A DNA stretch of 23,151 nucleotides, taken from contig CABSNF010000033.1 in assembly GCA_902478995.1 (NCBI GenBank), positions 1 to 23,151 on the forward strand, in the 5' to 3' direction. The notes below the pieces were generated by a model. That model did not search any database, was not told the origin of the DNA, and was given only the letters and a program-made list of their open reading frames with translations. A program made the translations under genes and the position numbers. Positions 1-8,196 of this stretch are shown here, in pieces. The first letter of the stretch is position 1, and every line of letters starts with the position of its first letter. Source of the stretch: an uncultured Collinsella sp. GTDB lineage: Bacteria; Actinomycetota; Coriobacteriia; Coriobacteriales; Coriobacteriaceae.

Positions 1-740
1 AGGCCACCGATGGCGGCAACATAAGTGCCAAACGACGAGCCACGCGCATTTATAGAAATACCCAGCGCGCAGAGAGCGTCGTAGGCAGTTGCTCCCTCAT
101 TAAAGGTGTAGGTACCACCAGCGGACACAGGATTGCCCACAGCGCTCGAAGTAACCGAGACAGTCACGGTAACGTAGCTAGACTCCTGAGAGACGCTCTG
201 GTTGCCCGAGGGGGCATTACTGTTATCAGGAACGGCAGAAGGCCCACCGGACGTTGCCGAATTCTGAGAAGCCGACTGACTGTTGTCAGTCTTTTTATTT
301 CCTGCTCCTTTTTCGCCGGACTTCTTGCTATCCGAGTTCTTGTCCGATTCCTTGTCCGAAGACTCGGAATCTTTCTTGGAGTCAGATTTGTCAGAACCCC
401 TAGACCCGTCATTCGTATCATCAGAAGATTTGGAATCCTTGGACCCGGCCTTGCCCGAAGCGACAGTCGAGCCGGACCCATTGCCATCCTTGGCGACGAT
501 GCTCTCCCCCGCCACGGTCTGGACGATCCAATCAATGGACCAAGCACCGCTCTCGGAGGGATGAACAAAGCCCAGAGAGACCACGATCAGAACGACGCAT
601 GCGGCAGTCAGAACGCCAAGGAGCGCCTTCCGTCGAGGAGCGGACGCCGCCGAAGCGGCGCCCTTTTGCTTTGGATCATCGAGCTGGATAAACGAGGAGT
701 CGGGCTGTTGCCCGTTGGTCTCCTTGGGCTTATCGGGCAT
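1..740 (-). CDS. Membrane-anchored DUF4430 (transcobalamin-like) surface protein, 3' end cut by window edge
   Basis: The reading frame opens at the ATG at 738-740 and stays open to base 1, giving 246 codons, so the C-terminus is missing. Visible layout: a short charged cytoplasmic N-terminus, one hydrophobic segment at about residues 34-55 (signal anchor), a Trp-containing stretch (SIDWIVQTVAG), a long Ser/Asp/Lys/Gly-rich linker at about 80-165, then a beta-rich domain starting YVTVTVSVTS with a later FNEGATAYDALCALG and YVAAIGGL. That pattern matches DUF4430, the fold of the C-terminal domain of transcobalamin. The start overlaps the last 11 bases of the upstream gene, and an AAGGGTG sequence inside that gene serves as ribosome site, so the two are probably translationally coupled and share the cobalamin riboswitch. 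Export and cobalamin binding are inferred, not shown. A surface protein with a different beta-rich domain is the main alternative. Confidence 0.75.
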   Translation of the reverse strand, partial: MPDKPKETNGQQPDSSFIQLDDPKQKGAASAASAPRRKALLGVLTAACVVLIVVSLGFVHPSESGAWSIDWIVQTVAGESIVAKDGNGSGSTVASGKAGSKDSKSSDDTNDGSRGSDKSDSKKDSESSDKESDKNSDSKKSGEKGAGNKKTDNSQSASQNSATSGGPSAVPDNSNAPSGNQSVSQESSYVTVTVSVTSSAVGNPVSAGGTYTFNEGATAYDALCALGISINARGSSFGTYVAAIGG

Positions 741-3700
741 TACCGTCACCCTTGCCGCGCTTGGTCAGCACGAAGACGGCGATGAGCGCAAGGCCAATCA
801 CGCCGGCGGCGATGCCAACGATGGCGAGCGGGTTGGTGCCCGTCTCCTGCTCGGAAGCACCAGAGGACTTCTTAGCAGTGGTCGTGGAAGCAGCGCCCGT
901 ATCGGACTTGGAATCGGACTTCTTGTCGGACTTGCTGTCCTTCTTCTCAGACTTCTTCTCATCCTTCTTGTCGGACTTATCGGAGCCCTTCTTGTCGGAC
1001 TTGTTTTCCTTGGTCTCGGTCTTGGTCGACACCGTCGTCTTGGTCACCGGCTTCTGACCCGGGGCGATAGCGCCGCCGGCCTGCGGGCCCTTAGAGCCGG
1101 AACCAGCGCCGGAACCCGTACCAGTGCCCGTGCCGGTACCAGTACCAGAACCGCTGCCGCCGCTGGAGCCAGAACCGCCATTGTCACCAGAATTGGTGGC
1201 ATTCTTGGTCCACTTGGCATACAGCGTCAGATCGGCCGTCACCGGCGTACTGAAGTCATACGCTTGCGTGCACGCCTCATCGGTATACCAACCGCCGAAG
1301 GTATAGCCCTTGCGACGCGGTTTTACAGCAGGCTCCGTAGCAGTTTTACCAGCCTTAATACGTTGGGAATCGAGCACAATAGAATCTGCACCATTTGCGT
1401 CAAACGAGACAGTATAGCGATTGACCTTCTGGCCATTTCCCTTAATCGCGAACAACTTGCCCGAATCGTTAGCGTAGTAGAGTGAACCATCAGAACCGAC
1501 CGAAATCGACGACATGCAGTACTGCTGGTTCTCGGCCGACGGTCTATAGAGCAGCTCAGCCTCTTCGTCACCTATGCGATAGCGATAAATGCCGCCAGGA
1601 TTATTGTTGGACGTAAAGTATACATAGGTATGACCATCTTGAATGGAAACCACAGGCTGTGACTTAACATCGCCGCTGCCCGTAAAACCACTTGCAGAAG
1701 AATCCTCGCGGATGAAGTTACCGTCTGCCTTATAAATTGAATAATCGACCGTAAGCGTATCGGCGTCGATAATTGCAAGCTGACCATAGTGGCTCGTAAG
1801 ACTGTTTTGGGGACCGCCCATAAAGGACTCAATCGACGTGCCGCCAACTACAATCTTACCGTTGACAAACACGGGTGTAGAGGTCGAGCTGCTGCCAAAC
1901 GTAACTTTACCCAGTTCTGAAAGGGCCCCATCATTAGCGATAGCAATTTTATGGAGCGTGCCATCGGCACTCACAACGTAAGCAGTAGCCCCATCAACAA
2001 GCACGTTCGCGCGAACGCGATCGGCGATCTTAAGCTTTGCTACGGTCTTTCCAGTCGAAGGATCAACCGTGCTGACAGTGCCTGAATCATCCGCGATAAC
2101 GCCATAGTCGCCCGAGAACGCCATGCCAGCCCAGTAATAGCCCTTGCTGTTTTCATTCTTGTGCTGCCACATGACTTTACCGTCAGAAATACGAACACAA
2201 AGCAGGTAGCCGTCACTCGAGTCAATCCAATCGGCCGAAGCGGTACCAAAATAGGCATAGCCATCGCGAACCGAAACAGAAGCAAGCGACTGCTGCGCGC
2301 CATCGGGACCGGCCGGCAACCCATCGGTAACCCAAACCGTCGCAAGCACATCAACCGTTAAGGCCTGAAGACGACCGCCTGAAAGCGGAACAAGCACAAC
2401 ACCATTGGTATATACCATGCGTGAGGTGGAATCAATTGCAGCAGCCAAAGGTGACTCTAGAACGGTCTTGCCCGTCTCGACATCCTTTTTGAGCAATTTA
2501 GAACCAACTGCCACATAGAGATAGTCACCGATCAGCAACGCATCGGAAACACCCTTATTGCCGTCCGCACGCGTCTTAAGCTCGCTTACCCATTTCTCAT
2601 CTGCATCCTTAGTGGGCACAGGTGCGTCGGTAACCTTGTCGGCACTTGTAAAGCCCGACCAGTCGCTATCCCAGTTAGGGCGTGCAGCGCTCGGATTAAG
2701 AACAACGTTGTCGACACCGGGCAAAGTATCCCCAGGGGCGTAAGCCCAAACGACCTTATCGCCCGACTTAAGCACGTAGTCGTTATCGAGTTGAGTTCCA
2801 GGAACGCCGTTGACAAAGAACGACCAAGCGCCGGACAGCTCGGTACCATCAAGCGGAGAAACGAGGCTATGGACACCCCAATAGCCGAATTGGTCGTACA
2901 TTTTTGACTTTATGCCAAGGGCATCGAAGTAAGCAGCAGAGGCATCCTTAATCGATGTGCCCTTAACAAACACCTGGGTCGACGGGCTCGTCCAACGCTG
3001 AGCTATCCCAGCCTTTTCACCAATAATCTCCATCGTGACGGAAACCTGCTCGGGCGCGGGGTCGCCGTACTTCGAGTAGCACCAGACGACGGAGTCGCCG
3101 TCCTTGAGCGTGTGGCCGCCCGCGCCGACCTCGGAGGCGCTGCCGTTGACGAACAGCTGCCAGTACGCGCCGGTCGCCGGGTCGTAGCCGAGCTTGCGGT
3201 CCTTATCGAAGGGCGACGTGATCGTGTTGAGCGCCCAGCCATAGGTGCCGTTGGGGTCGTAGTCGGCCTTGAGGCCGGCCTGCTTGAAGAGCTGCTCGGA
3301 GAGGTCGGCCGCGGTCGAGCCCTCCTTCAGCGTGATCTGCTGGGCGGCGGCCCAGGTCTGCTGGGCTCCCTTGGCGTCGGTGCCGACGACGGAGCACGTG
3401 GCAGAGACATCCTGGCTCTCGGCCTTGGCAGGCTGAGCCTTGGCCTCTCCAGCGGCAGGGACAACGGCGGCGTCCTGCTTCGAGGCATCAGACGTCGATG
3501 CAGCCGGCGCCTCATTGCCGGCAGTGCTATCGTCCTCAGTCTTGTCGGTAGAGCCCGAAGCTGTCGCGGCGGCATCTTGCTCGGCAGTGCCCCCATTCGC
3601 CACCACGCCACTCGCATTGAGGTCGGCAGCAGGGCTTGTCGCGGACTCACCAGAGCCGTCCTCGCCCGGTGTCGCAGCCTGAGCCACGGCCTCGGCAATG

Positions 3701-3936
3701 CCCTCGGCGCCCTCGGCCCACAGCTGAGCCGGTGTGGTGCCAAAGGCCATCGCGAAGGCCAGGAATGCCACCAGGCAGCGCTTGGCTACACCGCGTGCAA
3801 TCGCGCCACGGCGATGCAACGAGGCGCGCTCGCGCTCGTCCTCAAACATATCCATTTGTCCCCCATTGTCTGTACTCGGAGCGTTGCCTTGAGGCTGCCC
3901 CACGTCATCGCGCATGTTGCGCTCGAGTTCCCCCAT
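730..3936 (-). CDS. Large surface protein: two DUF4430 domains, beta-propeller, InlB-type repeat, C-terminal membrane segment
   Basis: 1068 residues. Order: long charged N-terminal extension, export signal at about 52-74; Ala/Ser/Thr-rich linker 80-172; DUF4430 domain 1 at about 176-292 (YWQLFVNGSA, LKDGDSVVWCY); DUF4430 domain 2 at about 296-402 (WSFFVNGVPG, LKSGDKVVWAY); PQQ-like beta-propeller at about 425-835 with recurring DG.xYxG blades; InlB/Flg_new repeat 840-911 (YTVSFDANGA to LYAKWT); Gly-Ser/Gly-Thr linker 917-948; Lys/Ser/Asp-rich wall-spanning region 975-1025; membrane segment about 1035-1057 and basic tail. There is no LPXTG: the candidate site reads EQETGT, so it is probably held by the membrane segment. 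Start chosen at 3936 because GGGAAGGGG lies just upstream. A cobalamin riboswitch precedes it, which with the transcobalamin-like domains suggests a role in capturing cobalamin at the cell surface (inference). Base composition changes sharply at the domain 1/2 boundary. Confidence 0.88.
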   Translation of the reverse strand: MGELERNMRDDVGQPQGNAPSTDNGGQMDMFEDERERASLHRRGAIARGVAKRCLVAFLAFAMAFGTTPAQLWAEGAEGIAEAVAQAATPGEDGSGESATSPAADLNASGVVANGGTAEQDAAATASGSTDKTEDDSTAGNEAPAASTSDASKQDAAVVPAAGEAKAQPAKAESQDVSATCSVVGTDAKGAQQTWAAAQQITLKEGSTAADLSEQLFKQAGLKADYDPNGTYGWALNTITSPFDKDRKLGYDPATGAYWQLFVNGSASEVGAGGHTLKDGDSVVWCYSKYGDPAPEQVSVTMEIIGEKAGIAQRWTSPSTQVFVKGTSIKDASAAYFDALGIKSKMYDQFGYWGVHSLVSPLDGTELSGAWSFFVNGVPGTQLDNDYVLKSGDKVVWAYAPGDTLPGVDNVVLNPSAARPNWDSDWSGFTSADKVTDAPVPTKDADEKWVSELKTRADGNKGVSDALLIGDYLYVAVGSKLLKKDVETGKTVLESPLAAAIDSTSRMVYTNGVVLVPLSGGRLQALTVDVLATVWVTDGLPAGPDGAQQSLASVSVRDGYAYFGTASADWIDSSDGYLLCVRISDGKVMWQHKNENSKGYYWAGMAFSGDYGVIADDSGTVSTVDPSTGKTVAKLKIADRVRANVLVDGATAYVVSADGTLHKIAIANDGALSELGKVTFGSSSTSTPVFVNGKIVVGGTSIESFMGGPQNSLTSHYGQLAIIDADTLTVDYSIYKADGNFIREDSSASGFTGSGDVKSQPVVSIQDGHTYVYFTSNNNPGGIYRYRIGDEEAELLYRPSAENQQYCMSSISVGSDGSLYYANDSGKLFAIKGNGQKVNRYTVSFDANGADSIVLDSQRIKAGKTATEPAVKPRRKGYTFGGWYTDEACTQAYDFSTPVTADLTLYAKWTKNATNSGDNGGSGSSGGSGSGTGTGTGTGTGSGAGSGSKGPQAGGAIAPGQKPVTKTTVSTKTETKENKSDKKGSDKSDKKDEKKSEKKDSKSDKKSDSKSDTGAASTTTAKKSSGASEQETGTNPLAIVGIAAGVIGLALIAVFVLTKRGKGDGNAR
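1108..1155 (-). repeat. Short tandem repeat coding for a Gly-Thr linker
   Basis: A run of near-identical 6-base units (GGTACC/GGCACG types on the coding strand) encodes GTGTGTGTGTG inside the linker of the large surface protein, residues about 930-943. Such runs can slip during replication and change linker length between strains. Confidence 0.6.
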
Positions 3937-3996
3937 CGGGGTCCCCTTCCCTCCAGAGCCCTATGCACACCGGCGGCATACGCCGCAGCCGCATGC

Positions 3997-4172
3997 AAGA
4001 TGGGAGGCGATCCGACTTAACCTTAACGGCTCAGGCGCGCCGTCCGATCTGCGACGCGAACATCCCGAGCCAAGAGGAATTACGGTTACTGGTACAGCCG
4101 GGGACTTGCACCCCGATTCTCCCAAACGCGCAGGAAAACCGCGCATTCGTGCGTCTCCGCACCACCATCTAG
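3997..4172 (-). ncRNA. Cobalamin riboswitch
   Basis: On the minus strand the leader contains GGGAGAATCGGGGTGCAAG followed by TCCCCGGCTGTACCAGTAAC, the P4/P5 core of the cobalamin (AdoCbl-type) riboswitch: the GGTGCAAGTCCC block, then CTGTACCAGTAACCGTAA. AGATGG (4165-4170) near the 5' end can pair with CCATCT (3998-4003) near the 3' end as the closing P1 helix. Aptamer end to the ATG at 3936 is about 60 bases, containing a small GCGGC-GTAT-GCCGC hairpin and the ribosome site but no terminator with a T-run, so control is probably at translation. By family knowledge cobalamin binding should turn the downstream genes off. Confidence 0.85.
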
Positions 4173-4179
4173 GCCATCT

Positions 4180-4193
4180 ATTATTACCGTCAA
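4180..4193 (-). promoter_or_regulatory. Candidate promoter of the riboswitch-led operon
   Basis: Minus strand shows TTGACG (4188-4193), and AATAAT (4180-4185) resembling a -10 box. AATAAT could instead pair with TTGCGT (4204-4209) at 17-base spacing. Either reading places the transcript start just before the riboswitch P1 helix. The exact boxes are uncertain. Confidence 0.4.
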
Positions 4194-4206
4194 AATGGTA
4201 TCACGC

Positions 4207-4234
4207 AAAAGGGCCTCGCACGCAGGCGAAGCCC
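4207..4234 (-). terminator. Rho-independent terminator after ubiB-like gene
   Basis: Minus-strand GGGCTTCGC / GCGAGGCCC form a 9-bp stem (one G-T pair) with a 6-base loop, followed by TTTT. It lies about 50 bases past the stop of the kinase-like gene and just upstream of the riboswitch operon, separating the two transcripts. Confidence 0.8.
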
Positions 4235-4285
4235 AAGGTAAAAGCTATTGTTTGCGATAGGAAAATGCGGTGACGGTCGCAGCCT

Positions 4286-6049
4286 CTAGCGCTTGCCGCC
4301 GTGGCTGTTGAGCCAGATATTGCGGCCCAGCATAAGCGCCAGCACCAGCGCGCTCACGTAGCCCATAAAGCCAATGACTGGGATACCAAACACAACCGGC
4401 TCGATGCGCGCGTAGTACACCACCGACGAACCGATAAACAGGCCGGCGATCACAATTGCCATCGACATGCGGTCGATAATTCCGCCCAGCTGTCGCAGTG
4501 CCTTATCGCTGCTCATGATCTGCGTGTTTACCTTAAGCTGGCCGCGCGTGAGCATACGCGAAGCCAAGCCCAGATACTCGGCCGCCTCGAGCGAGCCTTT
4601 TGCCGCGCGATAGCTGCTCGCGGCAAGATCGCGTCCCATATCACGCACGCGCGCATAAGTGCTTTTTTCGTTTTTGATATGCGTCTGGATGATCTGAATC
4701 ATGTTGACGTTGGGCATGTACTCGGTCAACAGGCCCTCGAGCGTCACCATGCCGCGCGCGAACATCGTCACCACGCTCGGCAGCTCAACGTCGTTTTTGC
4801 GCGCCAGGTTTAACAGCGAGGTCAAAAACTCGCCGATATCCAGATCCTTCAGGTCAAGACCCGCAAAGTCAGCCACGATAAAGTCCAAATCGGACAAAAA
4901 GGCCGAATGATCGAGCTCAGCCGAGTCGCCACGCGTCACGGCGAAGCGCATGAGCGAATCCTTGAGCTTGGGCACGTCACCCTCGGCCACGGCGAAAATC
5001 ATGTCCTTGACGATACCGCGATCGTGACTCGACATGCGTCCGACCATGCCCAAGTCGATAAAGTAAACGATGCCGTCCTTGAGAATAATGTTTCCCGCAT
5101 GCGGGTCGGCATGGAAAAAGCCGTCATCAAGCACCTGCGTCGAGTAATCCTCGACGATTGCGGCACCGATCTTTTCCAAGTCATAGCCCTCGGCCAACAA
5201 GCGTTCAGGATCGGCGATCGAAATGCCGTCGACGTAGTCCATAACCACCACGTGCTCGGTGCACAGGTCCAGATAGGATTTAGGGCACGTCACGCCATGA
5301 ACGCTCTTATGGAACTCGTAGAAGTCGTTGAGGTTTTTGGCCTCGGCCAAAAAGTTGGTCTCCTCGCGAAACGAGGTCCACAGCTCCTCGACTACGCCGT
5401 GCAGGTCAACGAATTGATCGGTGTTGACGAACTTGGAAACGATACGCACCACCGAGCGGATGATATCGATGTCCTGTGCCATAACCTGCTGCGCACCGGG
5501 GCGCTGCACCTTGACGGCCACGTCCTCGCCCGTCACCAGACGAGCGCGGTGCACCTGCGCGAGCGATGCGCTACCAAGCGGATTGGGGTCGATCGCATCG
5601 AACATCTCCCCCAGGCGCAGGCCGTATTCTTCTTCCAGACAACTGAGTACGACCTCGTACGGCACCGGCTCCACGTCGGAGCGCAGACGACGCAGCTCGT
5701 CGCAAAAGCGTTGCGGCAGAATCTCGGACCGGTTGGCCAGAATCTGCCCCATCTTGACGAACATGGGGCCGAGTTCCTCGAGCAGGCGGCGCAAACGAAC
5801 CGGCGTGAGGTTATCCCACACGCGGTACTTTTTGACCAGGCGAACAATCTGCCCGATGCGTTCGCGACGACCCGCCGGCGTAAGCTGGTATTCCTCGTCC
5901 GGCGCCATCGCGTCGGGCTCCTCGGACACCATATCGACAGCGCGCGGCTTCTTGCGAGCGCCCGAGACGGCGGCGTCGACCTCATCGACAACCGCCGCCT
6001 CGTCACCCAAGGGATCTAGATTGTTGTAATCGGTGGTGGAATCTGCCAT
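4286..6049 (-). CDS. ubiB: UbiB/ABC1/AarF family atypical kinase-like protein
   Basis: 587 residues. Features of the ABC1 kinase-like family are present in order: a KxGQ motif (FVKMGQILANR, K99-Q102), the Ala-rich nucleotide loop variant SASLAQVH (160-167), an invariant lysine in VAVKVQRPG (K180), REETNFLAEAKN (228-239), a catalytic-loop HADPHAGN with D315 and N320, and metal-binding D332 in FIDLGMVGR. Two hydrophobic segments at about 525-545 and 551-574 place the C-terminus in the membrane. The acidic first 45 residues are a lineage-specific extension. In proteobacteria relatives act in ubiquinone synthesis, but no quinone gene is visible here, so the symbol marks family only. It starts 8 bases after the stop of the phasin-like gene (operon) and has no strong ribosome site, suggesting coupling. 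Confidence 0.9.
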   Translation of the reverse strand: MADSTTDYNNLDPLGDEAAVVDEVDAAVSGARKKPRAVDMVSEEPDAMAPDEEYQLTPAGRRERIGQIVRLVKKYRVWDNLTPVRLRRLLEELGPMFVKMGQILANRSEILPQRFCDELRRLRSDVEPVPYEVVLSCLEEEYGLRLGEMFDAIDPNPLGSASLAQVHRARLVTGEDVAVKVQRPGAQQVMAQDIDIIRSVVRIVSKFVNTDQFVDLHGVVEELWTSFREETNFLAEAKNLNDFYEFHKSVHGVTCPKSYLDLCTEHVVVMDYVDGISIADPERLLAEGYDLEKIGAAIVEDYSTQVLDDGFFHADPHAGNIILKDGIVYFIDLGMVGRMSSHDRGIVKDMIFAVAEGDVPKLKDSLMRFAVTRGDSAELDHSAFLSDLDFIVADFAGLDLKDLDIGEFLTSLLNLARKNDVELPSVVTMFARGMVTLEGLLTEYMPNVNMIQIIQTHIKNEKSTYARVRDMGRDLAASSYRAAKGSLEAAEYLGLASRMLTRGQLKVNTQIMSSDKALRQLGGIIDRMSMAIVIAGLFIGSSVVYYARIEPVVFGIPVIGFMGYVSALVLALMLGRNIWLNSHGGKR

Positions 6050-6057
6050 CTGCGCTG

Positions 6058-6474
6058 CTACTCGGCCTCTTCGGTATCCTTCGCATCGTCGGGCTCAACG
6101 GACTCGACGGGCACCGAGGTCACGTTGTCCTCGACCGAATCGACGATGTCGCGCACATGGGCCAGGAAGGCCGTACGCTCGGGCGCAGTCATAACGCGGA
6201 CGCGAGCCAGAATGAGCTCGTCGAGCACGCGTTGGGCCGCGGTCTCGCCCTGCATGCCCAGACGCTCGGTCAGGTCGGAGATGGTACCGCCGGCCTGCTC
6301 GAACATGTCGGACACACTGCGGGCGATATCGGGGGTGGCGGTGTCCTTGCGGACCTGCTCGCCTTTGGTGTTAAGGTCGTCGAGGACCTTCTTGCCGCCT
6401 TCAACAGCAACGGCGGCAGCGCCAAAGCCCACGTTAATGGCGCCGTTAACAAGCTGATCGAGTTTCATAACCAT
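6058..6474 (-). CDS. Phasin-like small helical protein
   Basis: 138 residues from the ATG at 6472-6474, which has GGAG six bases upstream; a TTG 12 bases earlier is possible but would overlap that ribosome site. The protein starts MVMKLDQLVNGAINVGFGAA, has a short amphipathic/hydrophobic N-terminal segment, a helical middle, and a strongly acidic tail (EPDDAKDTEEAE). No signal peptide or cysteine is seen. It resembles the phasin-family or granule-associated small proteins often annotated beside UbiB-like kinases; no polyhydroxyalkanoate synthase is present in this window, so a granule role is not supported. It lies directly upstream of and in operon with the UbiB-like gene, so a joint role at the membrane is the more natural guess. 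Function is unknown. Confidence 0.75.
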   Translation of the reverse strand: MVMKLDQLVNGAINVGFGAAAVAVEGGKKVLDDLNTKGEQVRKDTATPDIARSVSDMFEQAGGTISDLTERLGMQGETAAQRVLDELILARVRVMTAPERTAFLAHVRDIVDSVEDNVTSVPVESVEPDDAKDTEEAE

Positions 6475-6573
6475 GGTTGTCTCCAATCACAAACAACTGC
6501 ATTGGCGTTCTTGTACCCAAGATTGAGTGAAAGCGACAAAGCGTTTTAGCACTATTCGATCGACGGGAAATCC

Positions 6574-8097
6574 CTACCTCACGTTGTCATTCATCGCGAA
6601 AGAGTTCTTCATGGCACAGCTCGTGGTGTAGAGCACCTTGCCCAACAGAGCATCGGTCTCCACGCGCACGAGCTCGGCAAAGGCCTCGTTGGCGCGGGCG
6701 AGCTCGGCAGGCACCTCGGCCTCGGGCAGCGCGGCTACGACAGCGTCAACGTCGTGAATCTGCTTGTGGCCCATGCCGCCGACCTTCTCCTGATAATCCT
6801 CGACCGCGCGACTGCACTCATGGAAGCGAACATCGGCCAAGGCACCGATCAGGCGATTTGCCCAATAGAAATTCTCGGACGTCACGCGAGCCTGCGTGTC
6901 GGCATAGTACTCGGGCATGGTCTCGACGTTGGCGTACAGCGGAACCAGCGCGTTAAACGAGTTGGAGCCAAAGGCCATCCACTGCACGGCGCGGTAGGCC
7001 GACTGTGCATAGGGGCGCAGCTGCAACACGGCAAGCTGGCTGTTGCGGTTGATGCCGATGGGACGATATGCGCCACGCGTAGCGGGCGTGCCCTTGCTGC
7101 CGTAGCAGTCGTACTCCGTGCCCTGGTAGTGGCTCGAGAGTACGTACTTGATGTCCTCGATGGTCACCTTGCGCTCGGGCACGCGGCTCCAGGGGATATC
7201 GTCGCTCTCGGGCGTGTAGTCGGCCTCGGGACCATCCCACACGTCGCTGGGGTTGAGGCAACGCTGCATGTACCAGGCGCGCGGCGTGTTGTAGACGTGG
7301 TCGCTGTCGCTGTGCGAGCCAAAGGCCTCGCGCGGGTTAAAGACCGTCGCCGGACCGTCACCCCCGACGCCCAGCGTCAGGTCCAGATGCCACTCGGCCA
7401 TCCAGGCGCGCAGGTCGGCGGAGCACATGTGATCGACCTGGGCGCCCTCGGCGTCATCCAGGTCAAAGCTGTCGATACCCAGTTGGTTGGGCATGGTCAC
7501 ATAGGCGTCGTCGGGCACGCGCTTGGCGATCCAGTGGTGGCCGCCGATGGTCTCGAGCCACCAGATCTCGTCCACGTCGCTAAAGGCGATGCCGTTGTTC
7601 TCGTAGGTGCCGTAGCGCTCGAGCAGGTCGCCCAGGATACGAACGCCGTCGCGGGCGGACTTGGCATACGGCAGGACCAGGGTCACCATATCCTCCTCGC
7701 CCAGGCCACCAGGCTGCGCCGGCACATAGCCGTCCTCACCCTCGTTGCCCTTGGCAGGCACGTAGTCCACGAGCGGGTCGGCGCCGCGAACTCGCTCATT
7801 GGTGGTGAGCGTCTCGGTTGCGGACATGCCCACATTGAGCTCGTTAAAACCGGCCTCGGCCCAGATGCCGTGGCCCGGGACAACATCGGGGACACTCGTG
7901 TAGCGCATGGGGTTATCGGGCAGCTCAACGGTCAGGTGACTCAGGACGCTCGTGTAGACGCGCGGCTGCTCGTCGGGATGCACCACGCGCATACGCTTGG
8001 GCTCAAACACCCCGTTGGACGAGTCCTCGTTACGCGCGACAAGCGTCGACCCGTCGTAGCTCGCGTTCTTACCGACCAGAATCGTTGTGCACGGCAT
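6574..8097 (-). CDS. pepD: C69 family dipeptidase (PepD type)
   Basis: 507 residues. The N-terminus MPCTTILVGKNASYDGS, followed by LVARNEDSS, is the signature of peptidase family C69, Ntn hydrolases in which the cysteine (C3 here) becomes the N-terminal nucleophile. Length is near the usual 470-510. No signal peptide is seen, so it should act in the cytoplasm on dipeptides from imported peptides. The start was set at 8097, not the ATG at 8103, because AAGGAGG (8104-8110) lies 6 bases before 8097 and directly abuts the other ATG; this choice also puts the cysteine near the N-terminus as the family needs. It stands alone, with about 100 bases to the next gene downstream and the palindromic element upstream. 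Confidence 0.92.
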   Translation of the reverse strand: MPCTTILVGKNASYDGSTLVARNEDSSNGVFEPKRMRVVHPDEQPRVYTSVLSHLTVELPDNPMRYTSVPDVVPGHGIWAEAGFNELNVGMSATETLTTNERVRGADPLVDYVPAKGNEGEDGYVPAQPGGLGEEDMVTLVLPYAKSARDGVRILGDLLERYGTYENNGIAFSDVDEIWWLETIGGHHWIAKRVPDDAYVTMPNQLGIDSFDLDDAEGAQVDHMCSADLRAWMAEWHLDLTLGVGGDGPATVFNPREAFGSHSDSDHVYNTPRAWYMQRCLNPSDVWDGPEADYTPESDDIPWSRVPERKVTIEDIKYVLSSHYQGTEYDCYGSKGTPATRGAYRPIGINRNSQLAVLQLRPYAQSAYRAVQWMAFGSNSFNALVPLYANVETMPEYYADTQARVTSENFYWANRLIGALADVRFHECSRAVEDYQEKVGGMGHKQIHDVDAVVAALPEAEVPAELARANEAFAELVRVETDALLGKVLYTTSCAMKNSFAMNDNVR

Positions 8098-8103
8098 GCG
8101 CAT

Positions 8104-8110
8104 CCTCCTT
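8104..8110 (-). promoter_or_regulatory. Ribosome binding site that fixes the pepD start
   Basis: Minus-strand AAGGAGG, 6 bases before the ATG at 8097 and with no gap to the alternative ATG at 8103. Confidence 0.8.
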
Positions 8111-8133
8111 GAGCGAAGAAATCAAACGGCAAC

Positions 8134-8139
8134 AGTGTA
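8134..8139 (-). promoter_or_regulatory. Candidate -10 box of pepD
   Basis: Minus-strand TACACT, about 37 bases before the start codon; no good -35 box is seen upstream. Confidence 0.3.
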
Positions 8140-8196
8140 TCGCTTCGACGCAAAAAGGGCGAAACCGCGACCCTTCGAGACCCCCTCGGAACCCCT

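Noticed and set aside
832..860. EQETGT before the last membrane segment of the large surface protein, considered as a sortase site
   Set aside because: It lacks the Leu and the Pro/Ala of LPXTG or LAXTG; only the Thr-Gly pair agrees.
3112..4020. 302-codon open frame on the plus strand
   Set aside because: It is antisense to the GC-rich N-terminal part of the large surface protein and to the riboswitch leader; Gly/Arg/Leu-rich low-quality reading with no domain and no ribosome site.
4907..6019. 370-codon open frame on the plus strand opposite the UbiB-like gene
   Set aside because: Antisense shadow; His/Val/Asp-rich with no family resemblance.
6754..8112. 452-codon open frame on the plus strand opposite pepD
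   Set aside because: Mirror frame of a well-supported C69 dipeptidase; Val/Ala/His-rich reading typical of the antisense of GC-rich codons.
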